Below, piece after piece: positions 48,568-58,601 of a DNA stretch of 64,000 nt. Numbering within the stretch: the stretch's first letter is position 1; each line of letters starts with the position of its first letter. The DNA is taken from assembly GCA_022661535.1 (NCBI GenBank), contig JAKULF010000003.1, positions 4,464,001 through 4,528,000 of the forward strand. Reading direction: 5' to 3'. The notes beneath the pieces are model-generated. The model did not search any database. It was given only the letters and a program-made list of their open reading frames with translations, and was not told where the DNA came from. Source of the DNA: Eutypa lata. Lineage: Eukaryota; Ascomycota; Sordariomycetes; Xylariales; Diatrypaceae. The position numbers and the translations under genes are program-made.

Positions 48568-50158
48568 ATCGAATGCTTGGAATACTTGCATTGCATGTCA
48601 AGGGATCTTGACGACATGAGGGCTTCATTCACTATACACACGCCCGATCACGATATGAACGACTTCTTTGACATCCGGCCTACCCCGCTAGTTTTATGCG
48701 GATCGGTCATTAGGGTTTAGAAATGGTTCACCAAAAAGACACTTTCCTACACGGGGACATAAAAAGTTGCACTTTCAGCATCAAATTGTCTTGTACCTAT
48801 AATTGCGACATTATTTCCGATGACGACAGACAAAATTCATGGGAGCAAGCGGCTTAGTCGATTTTCAAGGGAACGATACACAGGATTTGCGAATACAGGC
48901 GTAACCCAGGGGGAGGAACACTGAGAATTCTTTGATTTTTTTGCGATGGAAATGATGCTATGCACATACCCGGCGGCCTTCATTCTTGTACCCTTTTTGT
49001 AATCTCCAGCAGCCGGAGCAGTGCGCCGTTACTTGCTTTTAATAGCACTCTGGAAACGAAGACGACCTGTATAGGTTGCATCTACGCTTCTTGTGTGCTT
49101 ATGTTTCTGAACTTCCTCGACCGCGGTCGCTCCTGAGCAATCTGTGCTGGCCACAAGGAGGATACGGTTCTACAAAATCATGTACAGATAGGAGAATTTC
49201 AGCCCTAGTTTGCCGTCTAACTACCTGACTAAATTATCACAAGACTTCAGTGAATTGCAACGTGTTTGTCGTGATGTAATGGAAATTGTCAATAGTGATA
49301 ATATAATGAGTGTTCAGAATACAATAGGTCCATGGTGCAGGGAATTGCATGACTGATTCAACTAATTGCTAACTACCTTAGGTACCTAGGTAGCTAGTTT
49401 GGAATATGTTACAACATCTTTCTTACCTGGAGATTTATTACATCTAAATAGTACGATTCCATTAGGTATTCTGTTCTCAAACGTATGTTTTAGATGCCAT
49501 CTCACGAGATAGCTAGCTGAGTAGTTAGGTTAGGTAGTCGTTAGGTAGCTACGTAGACAGCTAGGTAGATTGTACCCAGGCTCTAAACAATGTAGGTCTC
49601 TCTTAGCTAGGTACCTAAGCAACTAGCTAATAGTTAAGTAGCCTCGAATGAATCCTTCGTTAAACACCATCTTTGTTGAATATTGCTAATTGCACCGTGA
49701 TGGCCTAGTCTTAACTATATGGATGCCAAATAACTTTCTGGTAGCACATAGTAGTAGTTCCGCTTGCCGTCGCATAGATATTAACACTCTTCATTTCCGG
49801 GCAGTTGGTATGTAGTTACTTCGTACATATGTATGTATATCCCGCTTCTATCTTTGGCTCAACCAGTCTATCCGCCAAGGCGCCGTCGCTGGTAACAACC
49901 TCGTCCCGGCTATCCACGAGATTACTTGTAGATCCTATCTAACGCATCTGGCATCTAGCGCATTTCTAGATTCCCACGACTATCAGTAGAAGTGTTCTAT
50001 TCGGTTACCTCAACCGAACGTGGTAACGCTCGCTCCGTGTCTAGATACTCACTACTATAACTATAAGCTAAGAGGAAGCTTGACTGATAGAGAAAACTCA
50101 TACCCAAGAGGGCGGCGGGCTATGATCTGCTAGCTAAGAACGAATCCGACTATTAACC
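48568..50158. other. Intergenic, 1.6 kb, with a dense TAGGTA-word cluster
   Basis: 3' flank of the zinc-finger gene, then the upstream region of DPH6. From about 49373 to 49640 the sequence is packed with CTACCT, TAGGTA, GGTACC and TAGCTAG words in both orientations. No open frame of note. Confidence 0.5.
49373..49640. repeat. Cluster of palindromic TAGGTA/CTACCT/TAGCTA words
   Basis: Near-palindromes include CTACCTTAGGTACCTAGGTA at 49373, and runs such as TTAGGTAGCTACGTAGACAG and TAGCTAGGTACCTAAGC follow. The density is clearly higher than in the surrounding DNA. The words are not a tandem array with a fixed unit. Confidence 0.6.
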
Positions 50159-53017
50159 ATGGCGGAAGGGACCTTGAATGTCATAGCTCTGGTGTCCGGG
50201 GGCAAGGACAGTTTCTTCTCAATTCTCCACTGTCTGGCTAATGGGCACCGGGTCGTGGCTCTGGCCAATCTCTACCCTCAATCTCCTTCTGCTAGCACTG
50301 GCCCCGCCGCTGCCGTGGCCATACGGGATCCGTCCCATGACACGCCGTCCCAGCAGCATGAAGGCGAAGGAGAAGATGAGGCGGACTTGAACAGTTTCAT
50401 GTACCAGACCGTGGGTCATCAGGTCATCCCCCTGTATGCCCAGGCAACGGGACTGCCTTTATTCCGCCACCCTATCGTGGGTGGCGCGGTCCACCATGGC
50501 TTGAACTATCAAGTGCCCCAAGGACGAAAAGAGCCCAAGGTAGCAGACGTGACGGTAACTGATGGGTCTACGGCTGTCCATCAGAGTCATCTTGATACCC
50601 AGGAACAACAACAACAACAGGACGAGACCGAGTCCCTAGTCCCATTACTGCGCGCCGTCCTCGCGGCCCACCCGGAGGCCAACGCGCTGAGCACGGGCGC
50701 CATTCTATCCACCTACCAAAGGACCCGGGTCGAGTCAGTAGCCCTCCGCCTGGGTCTAGTCCCGCTATCATACCTGTGGCAATACACGGAGCTTCCGCTA
50801 GACCGAGGTAATAATAACGTAACGGGAAACGCGGGAAAAAGCACAGGGCACCAAGGACAACACCAACTGCACCCACCACAGAAAGGAGCTTCAGCAGGGC
50901 GTAGCGATGATGCGCAGCTCCTGCGCGACATGGAGGCTGTCGGCCTGGACGCCCGCATCGTCAAGGTCGCCAGCGCCGGGCTCGACGAGTCCTTCCTGTG
51001 GGAGAACGTCGCCAGCGACGCTGGGGTGCGGCGCGTCGAGCGCGGTATGCGCCGCTTCGGCGGGGGCGGCCGCGGGTCCGTGCTCGGCGAGGGTGGCGAG
51101 TTCGAGACCCTCGTCGTGGACGGTCCGCCGTCGCTCTTCAAGGGTGGACGGATCGTGGTGCGCGAGGAGAGCAAGAGGGTCGTGCAGGAAGGTGGCGGGA
51201 GCGTCTGGCTGAGCATTCGAGACGCCGCGGTCGAGGCGCGAAATGGCGTGTCGAGAGAGGCAGCTGATGCGAAGGAAGAGGATGTTAAGTCGGATGTACG
51301 CATACCCGGATTTCTCGACCCAAGATTCGAGGTCACGCTAGAGGCTCTATTAGCCAGAGTCGAACTAGTCAAGTCAGGACATGATGCTGCACAGCTGGAA
51401 GATGCCCAACCGCAACTGCCTCCTCTGGGTTTGGCAGCCGCGTCAGACTCTGCACAGCAGTGGTGTTTCGTTGCCCGCAATGGCGATCAAGACCAAGCTA
51501 GCGTGGAAGCTCAAACTGCTCGCGCTGTGGCCGATATCCGACTACGGCTGCGGGAGCACGCTCTACCGGCCAGCGCCATTACCAATGCGATAATCATCCT
51601 GAGACACATGTCAGGCTTCCCGACCATCAACAAGCTCTACGGGTCACTCTTCGATGAGCCGAATCCGCCGGCGCGGGTCACCATATCGTGCGGAGATGCG
51701 TTGCCCAAGGGGTGCTCCATCGCCGTTTACCTTACTGTCTACGCGCACTCGCATAATGACAACAGGCTCGGCCTGCATGTCCAGTCAAGGTCGTACTGGG
51801 CGCCCGCGAACATCGGGCCTTACAGCCAAGCCATCTCAGTCCCTCTCCTAACACCTCCACCTCCAACGCCATATGGTGCCGATGATGATGATGATGACGG
51901 GCAGGAGGGCCATTACGAAGCGCAACTCTATAGTAGCATAGACTCGAATCTCGCGGTCTCTATTGCGGGACAGATTCCCCTCATACCCGCCTCCATGGCA
52001 CTCCCCGATGTCGGTAACGGTAACTTGGCGTTGCAGACGACGCTCGCACTGCAGCACCTCTGGCGCGTCGCCGCTGCCGTCGACGTCCAGTGGTGGACTA
52101 GCGCCGTGGCATACTTCCCCCGTGCTTCTCCATCTCTGGCAGCTGACGACAACGACGTGCGGTGCAAGACAGCGCAGCTTGCAGCGGCCGCCTGGCATTC
52201 CGCGCACATCTGGGCCCCAATACGAGAAGATAAGGGTGTCGATGGTGATGGGGCATGCTGCGGTGCTGGTGGTCCCGACGTCTGGGATCGGAGGTTTAAT
52301 TCGGCATATCAGTCGTTCGGAGACGAAGAAGCAAATAGGACGCCCGCAGTGCCAAGCTGGAAGGTGGTTGCCGGGTTTGAAGGTGATGAGGATGAGGATG
52401 ATTATGAGGACATGGATGGGGATGAGGATAATGCTGTTACGGCTCTGCGCCAAGAAAAGAAGCGGCGATGCGTGCCCTTCTTCTTCGCCGCCGAGGTCGA
52501 CGAGCTCCCGCGCCAGGCTGGCATCGAGTGGCATGCTCACCTAGGCCTAGCGAAGCTGCAGCCCGGCTCCGTCCGGGTCCTTTCGAGGGCCCATGTTCGC
52601 TCCCCAGGATCACCATCCTCTTCTGCGCGCGTTCTCGAGCTCCAGCACGTCGTCGCCGAGACGCCCAATGGCGTGTTTGTCCAGAGCGCAGTCGCAGTGC
52701 CGTTGGGGGAAGGCCCTAAGGGGAGAGGCGATGGGCGCCAGGACCTTGAGGCCACCATCTTCGATCTTCAGCGCAAGGTAGTTAGTTCGTTAGCTGTTGC
52801 TACTTCCCTCAATGCGGTGAGCAGCGATGATCAGCTGTCGCGGTTCGCTGACGCTACGAGTTTGCATCTCGTGTACGTGGACGTCGAGGCGTTCCCCCCC
52901 ACGGCCCCTTCGCTGCCGCAGCAGCCGGCAATCCCTTGCAGGTCGCTGTGGGATTCGTGCGGAGATCGACTTGCGTTAGTTGTCCTCTTCCAGAGCCGGT
53001 TCCTACCTGTTAGGTAA
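50159..53017 (+). CDS. DPH6: Diphthine-ammonia ligase Dph6 with two RidA-like domains
   Basis: A single exon of 952 residues. The N-terminal ATP pyrophosphatase domain starts at once with LNVIALVSGGKDSFFSILHC (PP-loop SGGKDS at about 14-19). It contains LSTGAILSTYQRTRVESVAL, GLDESFLWENV and the conserved GEGGEFETLVVDGP. Two RidA/YjgF-like domains follow. The first is about 430-545 (AITNAIIILRHMSGFPTINK) and the second about 548-700 (WAPANIGPYSQAI, SIAGQIPLIPASMALPD). An acidic run (about 741-760) interrupts the C-terminal part. This ATPase-RidA-RidA order is that of yeast Dph6 (YLR143W). It carries out the last step of diphthamide synthesis on elongation factor 2, amidating diphthine with ATP and ammonium in the cytosol. 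The Gln/Asn/Gly-rich insert at about 210-245 is probably a loop. Confidence 0.95.
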   Translation: MAEGTLNVIALVSGGKDSFFSILHCLANGHRVVALANLYPQSPSASTGPAAAVAIRDPSHDTPSQQHEGEGEDEADLNSFMYQTVGHQVIPLYAQATGLPLFRHPIVGGAVHHGLNYQVPQGRKEPKVADVTVTDGSTAVHQSHLDTQEQQQQQDETESLVPLLRAVLAAHPEANALSTGAILSTYQRTRVESVALRLGLVPLSYLWQYTELPLDRGNNNVTGNAGKSTGHQGQHQLHPPQKGASAGRSDDAQLLRDMEAVGLDARIVKVASAGLDESFLWENVASDAGVRRVERGMRRFGGGGRGSVLGEGGEFETLVVDGPPSLFKGGRIVVREESKRVVQEGGGSVWLSIRDAAVEARNGVSREAADAKEEDVKSDVRIPGFLDPRFEVTLEALLARVELVKSGHDAAQLEDAQPQLPPLGLAAASDSAQQWCFVARNGDQDQASVEAQTARAVADIRLRLREHALPASAITNAIIILRHMSGFPTINKLYGSLFDEPNPPARVTISCGDALPKGCSIAVYLTVYAHSHNDNRLGLHVQSRSYWAPANIGPYSQAISVPLLTPPPPTPYGADDDDDDGQEGHYEAQLYSSIDSNLAVSIAGQIPLIPASMALPDVGNGNLALQTTLALQHLWRVAAAVDVQWWTSAVAYFPRASPSLAADDNDVRCKTAQLAAAAWHSAHIWAPIREDKGVDGDGACCGAGGPDVWDRRFNSAYQSFGDEEANRTPAVPSWKVVAGFEGDEDEDDYEDMDGDEDNAVTALRQEKKRRCVPFFFAAEVDELPRQAGIEWHAHLGLAKLQPGSVRVLSRAHVRSPGSPSSSARVLELQHVVAETPNGVFVQSAVAVPLGEGPKGRGDGRQDLEATIFDLQRKVVSSLAVATSLNAVSSDDQLSRFADATSLHLVYVDVEAFPPTAPSLPQQPAIPCRSLWDSCGDRLALVVLFQSRFLPVR

Positions 53018-55809
53018 CGAATGGGTGAGTAAATCGCTTATACATATATATGGTTATGTAGACAGGAAGTTAAGTTAAAATAAAATAAAAAAGTATTGTG
53101 AATTCAGAATGTAAGAAATCACATGGTGTTTCATGGCTTGTTGCATTCATTCTACCTTGGTTGGGATGCCAGCATTCAAAAGTAAAAGTCCAGACTAGTT
53201 AGTTAGTAGTCGGGTGTAAAAAAACCATCTTCTCCTTTCGACGGTTAGGAGTGTTGGCTCAACATGTCGGCAAGTGACCCAATTACTACATGTACCCATT
53301 CCCTCCATGAGCTCAAGGGCATCTGAGGTTGATTTTGTTAATTTAAAGAGGCTGGTGAGGATGGTGCTATCTTGGAGTGTTGCCTAGCATTTCCAGTTCG
53401 ACCCTTTATTGTTGGCTAGGTCGATTAGGAGTCCTGTTAACTACCTACATACATACCATACGTCGAAAAACGTTTGAAAAGGCGATATATATCAGCAGAG
53501 TTAATTAACTGTTCCTTACTGCCGTGGATCTCGAGCGGTGTAAACAACAGTCTACGTGGGAATCAAAAATAAGAATGAAATCAAAGTCAACCAAAATGGC
53601 AAAAGGTTAAGTCGAGGCTCACCTGTTCAAGGCCCAGCTCATGGATCTCTCTCCAGCGCCCATGACTACTGCGCCCCTACCCGTCGGGCGTCCCCTAGGG
53701 ATCAAAGGTACTTGTTTGCAACTCGAACCCTAGCCCTCTCAAGTCAATGAGTGGACGTCATCGGGTTGTTGTCGTCTCTGAGGCACCAACCAACTGAGCC
53801 AATGCGATGCGCACCTGGCCCAGGGGATGCCGCTGTTAAAAAGTCAACTTCTAATTTAAGTATAAGTATGCATGTACGTACATTTATCCACAAATTTCCC
53901 GCCCTAGGTTACTATGGCAATAATAGGTAGATATGCAGGCAGACAATGGGGTGTTAGAATGTCACTTATCAAGCACACCTTGACTCTTCCACTCCTCGTC
54001 GTTGTTACGGAAACACCTTGAATTATGACGAAGCTATTTTCTTGCAAATACCAATAGATCTCTTAAACACGACATGGATTATAAGGGCCGCAGATATGAA
54101 GCTATATTTACCACTTATCTGCATTACATATATAAACAACTACAGCATTCTCGATACCTTAAGGATCTAATTGCAGTCCATATCATCACCCTTCGTTTCT
54201 ACGATATTACGATGCCTAGGCAACGAAGGCCTGTCTCCATGTATGATATTTAGCTCCTGTCCCAGAAGGGACTATATATCTATAGCCATACGTTAATATA
54301 TACTATATGCATGTTTATAACTCCCAATAAAATCCATTTTTAAAGTAAAGTGCCCGACTTTGAGGCTACGTGTTAACGATAATTGAGACCTGTCAACCTG
54401 CTACCTACCTAGCTTCCTGATTTGGAGAGATTTAAGTAATTATCCAGGATAGCTCACATCAGTGTTATCAAGGCTTAACGTCTATATTGTGAATCAATAC
54501 AATTGGTGTTGTGTTGGTTCATCAGGCCGAGATTCGTAGGTTGTCCCCCTGGCTGCTCTCGCACTCACAGACATACGATAGCTAACACATCTCGTACAGC
54601 GGCAAAGAAGATAGGACTCTATTTTATAATAGTATACGAATTGCTATTCTCTAAGCAGCCCACCTATATTCCCACGAGAACTCCCGAGTAATCGCCATCT
54701 ACGAAAAACCTGCCCTCTCCGCTAAATCAAGTAGTCCAATGTTCTTGCCCCTATCCGCCCCTATGTTTACCTGAGGCATATTTCCCGGCGAGAGAAAGGA
54801 TATGTCTTGTAGCTACCACAATCCATACGCCATACCTACTTGCTATTATCTACCTGGAAGCCTATAACAGGCCCTCCTACAAAAAATTTAATGCAGGGGG
54901 AGAGCATGAAGTGAAGTTGAAGGTTTAGACAGGCATAGTATGCTCAGCTGTCAGCACTTGGCAGCGGCACATGTCCATCGATACAACCTTGTTGACCTAT
55001 AGGAGTTCACCCCTGATGATGTACATCGAGTCGCACACTGCGGGGTTAGGAACGCGGCTCCCAATTGCAGATCTCCACCCATTCAGATCACAAGGTCTCG
55101 ACATTGAAGCATTCGATTACACAATTTTTTCGGTCAAACGCCTGCAGACCTGGTCTTTGCCAGTCATGCTCCTTGCGTGGCCATGCATTGGATTTTCGTT
55201 CGAGGGGGCGAGAGTAAGTAGGTTGCAGTAAAAAGGTCTCGGCGGCGGATGGAAGTGACAATGACCCAGCAAAAAGGTTGGACTCCATCTTAGAGACTTT
55301 TGGGGTTAAAGCGAGTGGTTGGTTTGGTTCTTCCCGAATTTGTCTTGACTTGTTTTTCTTTTTCTTCTTTTTCTTTGTCAAAATTGAGTTTATCCAAACT
55401 CATATTATAGTCACCTACCTACTCTATCTCTCTATCCCATAGTCTTATCATCTCCGCTCATGGCACTGGGCATGGTTGATCTTCCTTCATCTTAGCCATT
55501 CTTCTCCAAAAAGTCTTGTTCTTCTTATCAGTGCACGAGCTCTTTTTCGACGCTTTCTATCTTCCTTGTCATTCTTATTGGCCAATTGCTTCTACGAGCT
55601 CCATCTTTTCTCTCGCTAGCCTCAACTACGAAGTTAGCCTCCCTATCTCAAGGACGACGGTTACGTCAGTGTCCGAGATATCAGGTGCTAGCTCTAGCGA
55701 TACTTGGGGGATAAGTATCCTAGAAACCGAGACATCGAAGAAATTTTAGAAGAAAACTGTATCGGACGTTTCAGAGAGAAAACAGAGGTTAGCCGTACTG
55801 ACGGGAGAT
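53018..55809. other. Intergenic, 2.8 kb, with a SINE-like insertion
   Basis: 3' flank of DPH6, then a short retroelement candidate (53592-53839), then AT-rich DNA (about 53990-54350) without genes, then a T/C-rich leader (about 55420-55640) of the MFS transporter. A frame at 55516-55749 would be an upstream ORF if the transcript starts before it. Confidence 0.5.
53583..53848 (-). mobile_element. tRNA-derived SINE-like element with 9-bp target-site duplication
   Basis: Read on the minus strand, the element has an A-box-like TGGCTCAGTTGG (53801-53790) and a B-box-like GGGTTCGAGTTGC (53730-53718), the internal promoter of RNA polymerase III. A unique body of about 125 nt follows and ends near T-rich sequence (CTTTTGCCATTTTG). 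The 248-bp core (53592-53839) is bounded by the exact direct repeat AAAGTCAAC at 53583-53591 and 53840-53848, as a target-site duplication would be. The tRNA-like part does not fold into a full cloverleaf, so it is not a functional tRNA. No other copy was recognised in this window. Confidence 0.6.
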
Positions 55810-57666
55810 ATGTCTCTCCATCGTGTTGCTTCCCTTGAAACTTTTCTCATCCCCCCATCCGAGGGGCAAAGTTCGAGACGAGGCTCCGTGTCTTCCGTTG
55901 ACGCGTTCGTTCAAGCACATAAGCTCACCTTCAACCCTCTTCCCGAATCATGGAATCCTGCTATTCCGCAGAACGTAGACCATCCTAGTCAACCTGTCGG
56001 GGCCTTCGAGGTACCTCAATGGAAAAGGATACGTGAGTTCCTTTGGATGACCATGAATGAATATGGCGGAAACACTTAACTAACCTACTAACTATATAGT
56101 TCAGATAGCTGTCACTGTATTCTACTGTCTTTTTGCAGCAGGTGTGGTCTTTGGCTATGCTGCGTTGAAGCCGGTCTTAAAGAGCGAAGGGGCATACCAG
56201 GATGTATGTGATGGCGAGTTCACGTGTATCGAGATTCATCTCAATCTCATGTTCACAGTTGCCGCTGTTGCGACCAATGTGGCAGCTCTTCCAGTAGGGG
56301 CAACCCTGGATCATTTTGGCCCGCGGGTGTGTAGCGCTGTAGGCGTTGCGTTTCTCATCCTAGGTAGTCTCTCAATGTCGTTTGCCGAAAAGGTGCCTTT
56401 CGATGGCTTCCTTCTGGGTTACTTCCTCCTGGCTTTAGCTGGACCTTTCACCTACATTTCTTCATTTCACCTCTCCAACGCTTTCCCCCGAAGGTCCGGT
56501 TTGATCTTAGCTCTGCTCACGGGCGCATTCGATTCGTCAAGTGCCCTCTTCCTCGTATATCGTGTTATCTACGAGAAGACTGGAGGCGCGTTCGGCCATC
56601 ATAAATTCTTCTTGGTCTATCTCGTCGTGCCCGTAGTTATCCTCCTGTTCCAGTTTACCATTTTGCCCAAACAGTCATACAAGACTGTTGGCGAACTGAT
56701 GGACGAGATTCGAGATCCCGATCCCAATGGCCCCTTCCGGTCATTTAGTGGTGCAGGGGATGATCAGGTTGACGAACAGACGGCTCTGCTGAGCGAAGAG
56801 CAGCAGGAACAGCGTGAATTCGTTGCACACGAAATCGAAGATTTACTTGGCCCTACCGAGGTAGACAAGCAGTTGCGTCACGAAGAGGCCACGAATGAGC
56901 GAAGCGGCGTGTGGGGAGTGATGCATAACCGTACGGTATTACAGCAAATACGTTCGCCGTGGTTCGTGTTGATTTGCTTGTTTGTAAGTCACCTAGAAAT
57001 TTCCGCCTATTTTGTTTCGACAGTCATCAGCACTAAGTTCACGAAGCCTACTGTTTTGTCCATGGTTGCTGATTATGGCCGGTATAGACTGTAGTACAGA
57101 TGACACGAATCAACTATTTCGTCGCGACAATACGACCCCAATACGAAGCCATGTTTGGCTCTAAGGAAAAGGCTATTGCAATCAACCACTTCTTCGACTT
57201 GGCCCTGCCTTTAGGAGGCATTATCTCTATCCCATTCATCGGGGCCATCCTAGATCACACGAGTACAGTTGTAGTCCTTGCAACTCTGGTTACAGTTGCG
57301 ACAACTATCGGTGTCCTTGGGGTATTACCCTACATGTGGGCTGCATATGCAAATATATGTTTATTTGTTTTATATCGGCCGTTTTATTATACGGCCGTGA
57401 GCGACTACAGCGCAAAGGTGTTCGGTTTCCAGACGTTCGGTACTGTCTATGGGACTATCATATGCCTTTCTGGGTTGCTGAATTTCAGCCAAAGCGGCTT
57501 GGATTATCTATTCCACGAGACATTCAACGGCAACCCGGTCCCAGTGAACTTGATTCTACTCTCTCTTGGCCTAGTGATTGGTGTAAGCCTGGTAGGTTAC
57601 GTCACCTTAGAGGGGAGGTTATACAGAAAGAAAGGGGGCGCTAGCTATGCCAATGTGAGGCAGTGA
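55810..57666 (+). CDS. MFS transporter, SLC43/Fmp42-like
   Basis: Three exons (55810-56032, 56100-56983, 57100-57666) give 557 residues. A hydrophilic N-terminus of about 75 residues is followed by the first helix across intron 1 (QIAVTVFYCLFAAGVVFGYA). Next come a helix pair with the MFS motif GATLDHFGPR, further helices (LLGYFLLALAGPFTYISSF, FFLVYLVVPVVILLFQFTIL), a central acidic loop with a QQEQRE run, and a second six-helix bundle. The junction LICLF|MTRINYFVATIRPQYEAM and the block FYYTAVSDYSAKVFGFQTFG are as in the SLC43/Fmp42 branch. Mammalian SLC43 proteins carry large neutral amino acids; the fungal substrate is unknown, and yeast Fmp42 was found with mitochondria. Retention of the 116-nt second intron would stop the protein after the first half. 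Confidence 0.9.
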
Positions 57667-58601
57667 TGAATTATATCCTCTAGCTACTATCTAGTTACTA
57701 GCTTGTTCTACTCAAAGAATTGGCATGTCCCGCGTCGCCGTCATTCCGACCGGTGTTGACATTCATGGGTCGCAGTCGGCGCTGTTCGGGTTCCAAGTAA
57801 CTTCTTACTGGCTGGGACAATTAATGATTATTGTTTTTTGGTTAAATGCATTGGGCGATGGGGTCAGGTATATCGGTATAGCATTGAATAAAATGTATTG
57901 GATAATATACATAGCTCTAACCTGGTCTTTACCAAGATATTGCCGCGTTTAGCAATTGAGATAAAATATGTCGTACTACACCAAGCCAGTAAATATATGA
58001 GTTCATTCCTACACTCCTTGTTGATATCGCAAACTGATCGGGTTTGTACGTCATCCGGTTCTGTGAAGCTCGCATCCCGGTCACAAGAGTCCCCCAGTCC
58101 CCTTAGGTCGCACACCTGCCCAATGCAGTTATCTTTACCCGTCGCGCCGTCGCGGCCAAGACGCGATTAACCCCTGCGGAGACTTGTTATAGTGCTCCCC
58201 AGCCAGACCAACCTCCAGCGGCAGAGCGGTAATCAGTTACCTACGACGTTCGCCATCGAAAGCTCGGGCTTGGCCGCAGTGCCCAGCGCCGTGGCAACTG
58301 CAATCAGCGAATGGTGAGGCGGTAAAACTCGCCAGGTACGCAAAGCATTATCAGTCATACGAGGATGCAATAATACCGCGAAGCCGGAACTAGCAAGTAG
58401 TTATATAGCTTGCTTACCTGCAGCTGTGATAGCTGGGATATAGGTAGGTATGGAGTATGTTGCCTTCGATCTGTGGGCCGTCACAATATATAAATTAACG
58501 ACCGCAAGCTCTTCTGAGTAGTATGTAACTACGACTTTCCCGCCTCGTTTCAAGCTGGAAACTCGCCTATCCCATTCTTGTCTTGGACGGCTTGTATCAC
58601 G
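57667..58601. other. Intergenic, 0.9 kb
   Basis: 3' flank of the MFS gene and promoter of the M28 peptidase. Short frames (57725-58170) show no recognisable product. Confidence 0.5.
58487..58494 (+). promoter_or_regulatory. Probable TATA box of the M28 peptidase gene
   Basis: TATATAAA lies 115 nt before the start codon, followed by a C/T-rich leader. Position and sequence fit a core promoter. Confidence 0.5.
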
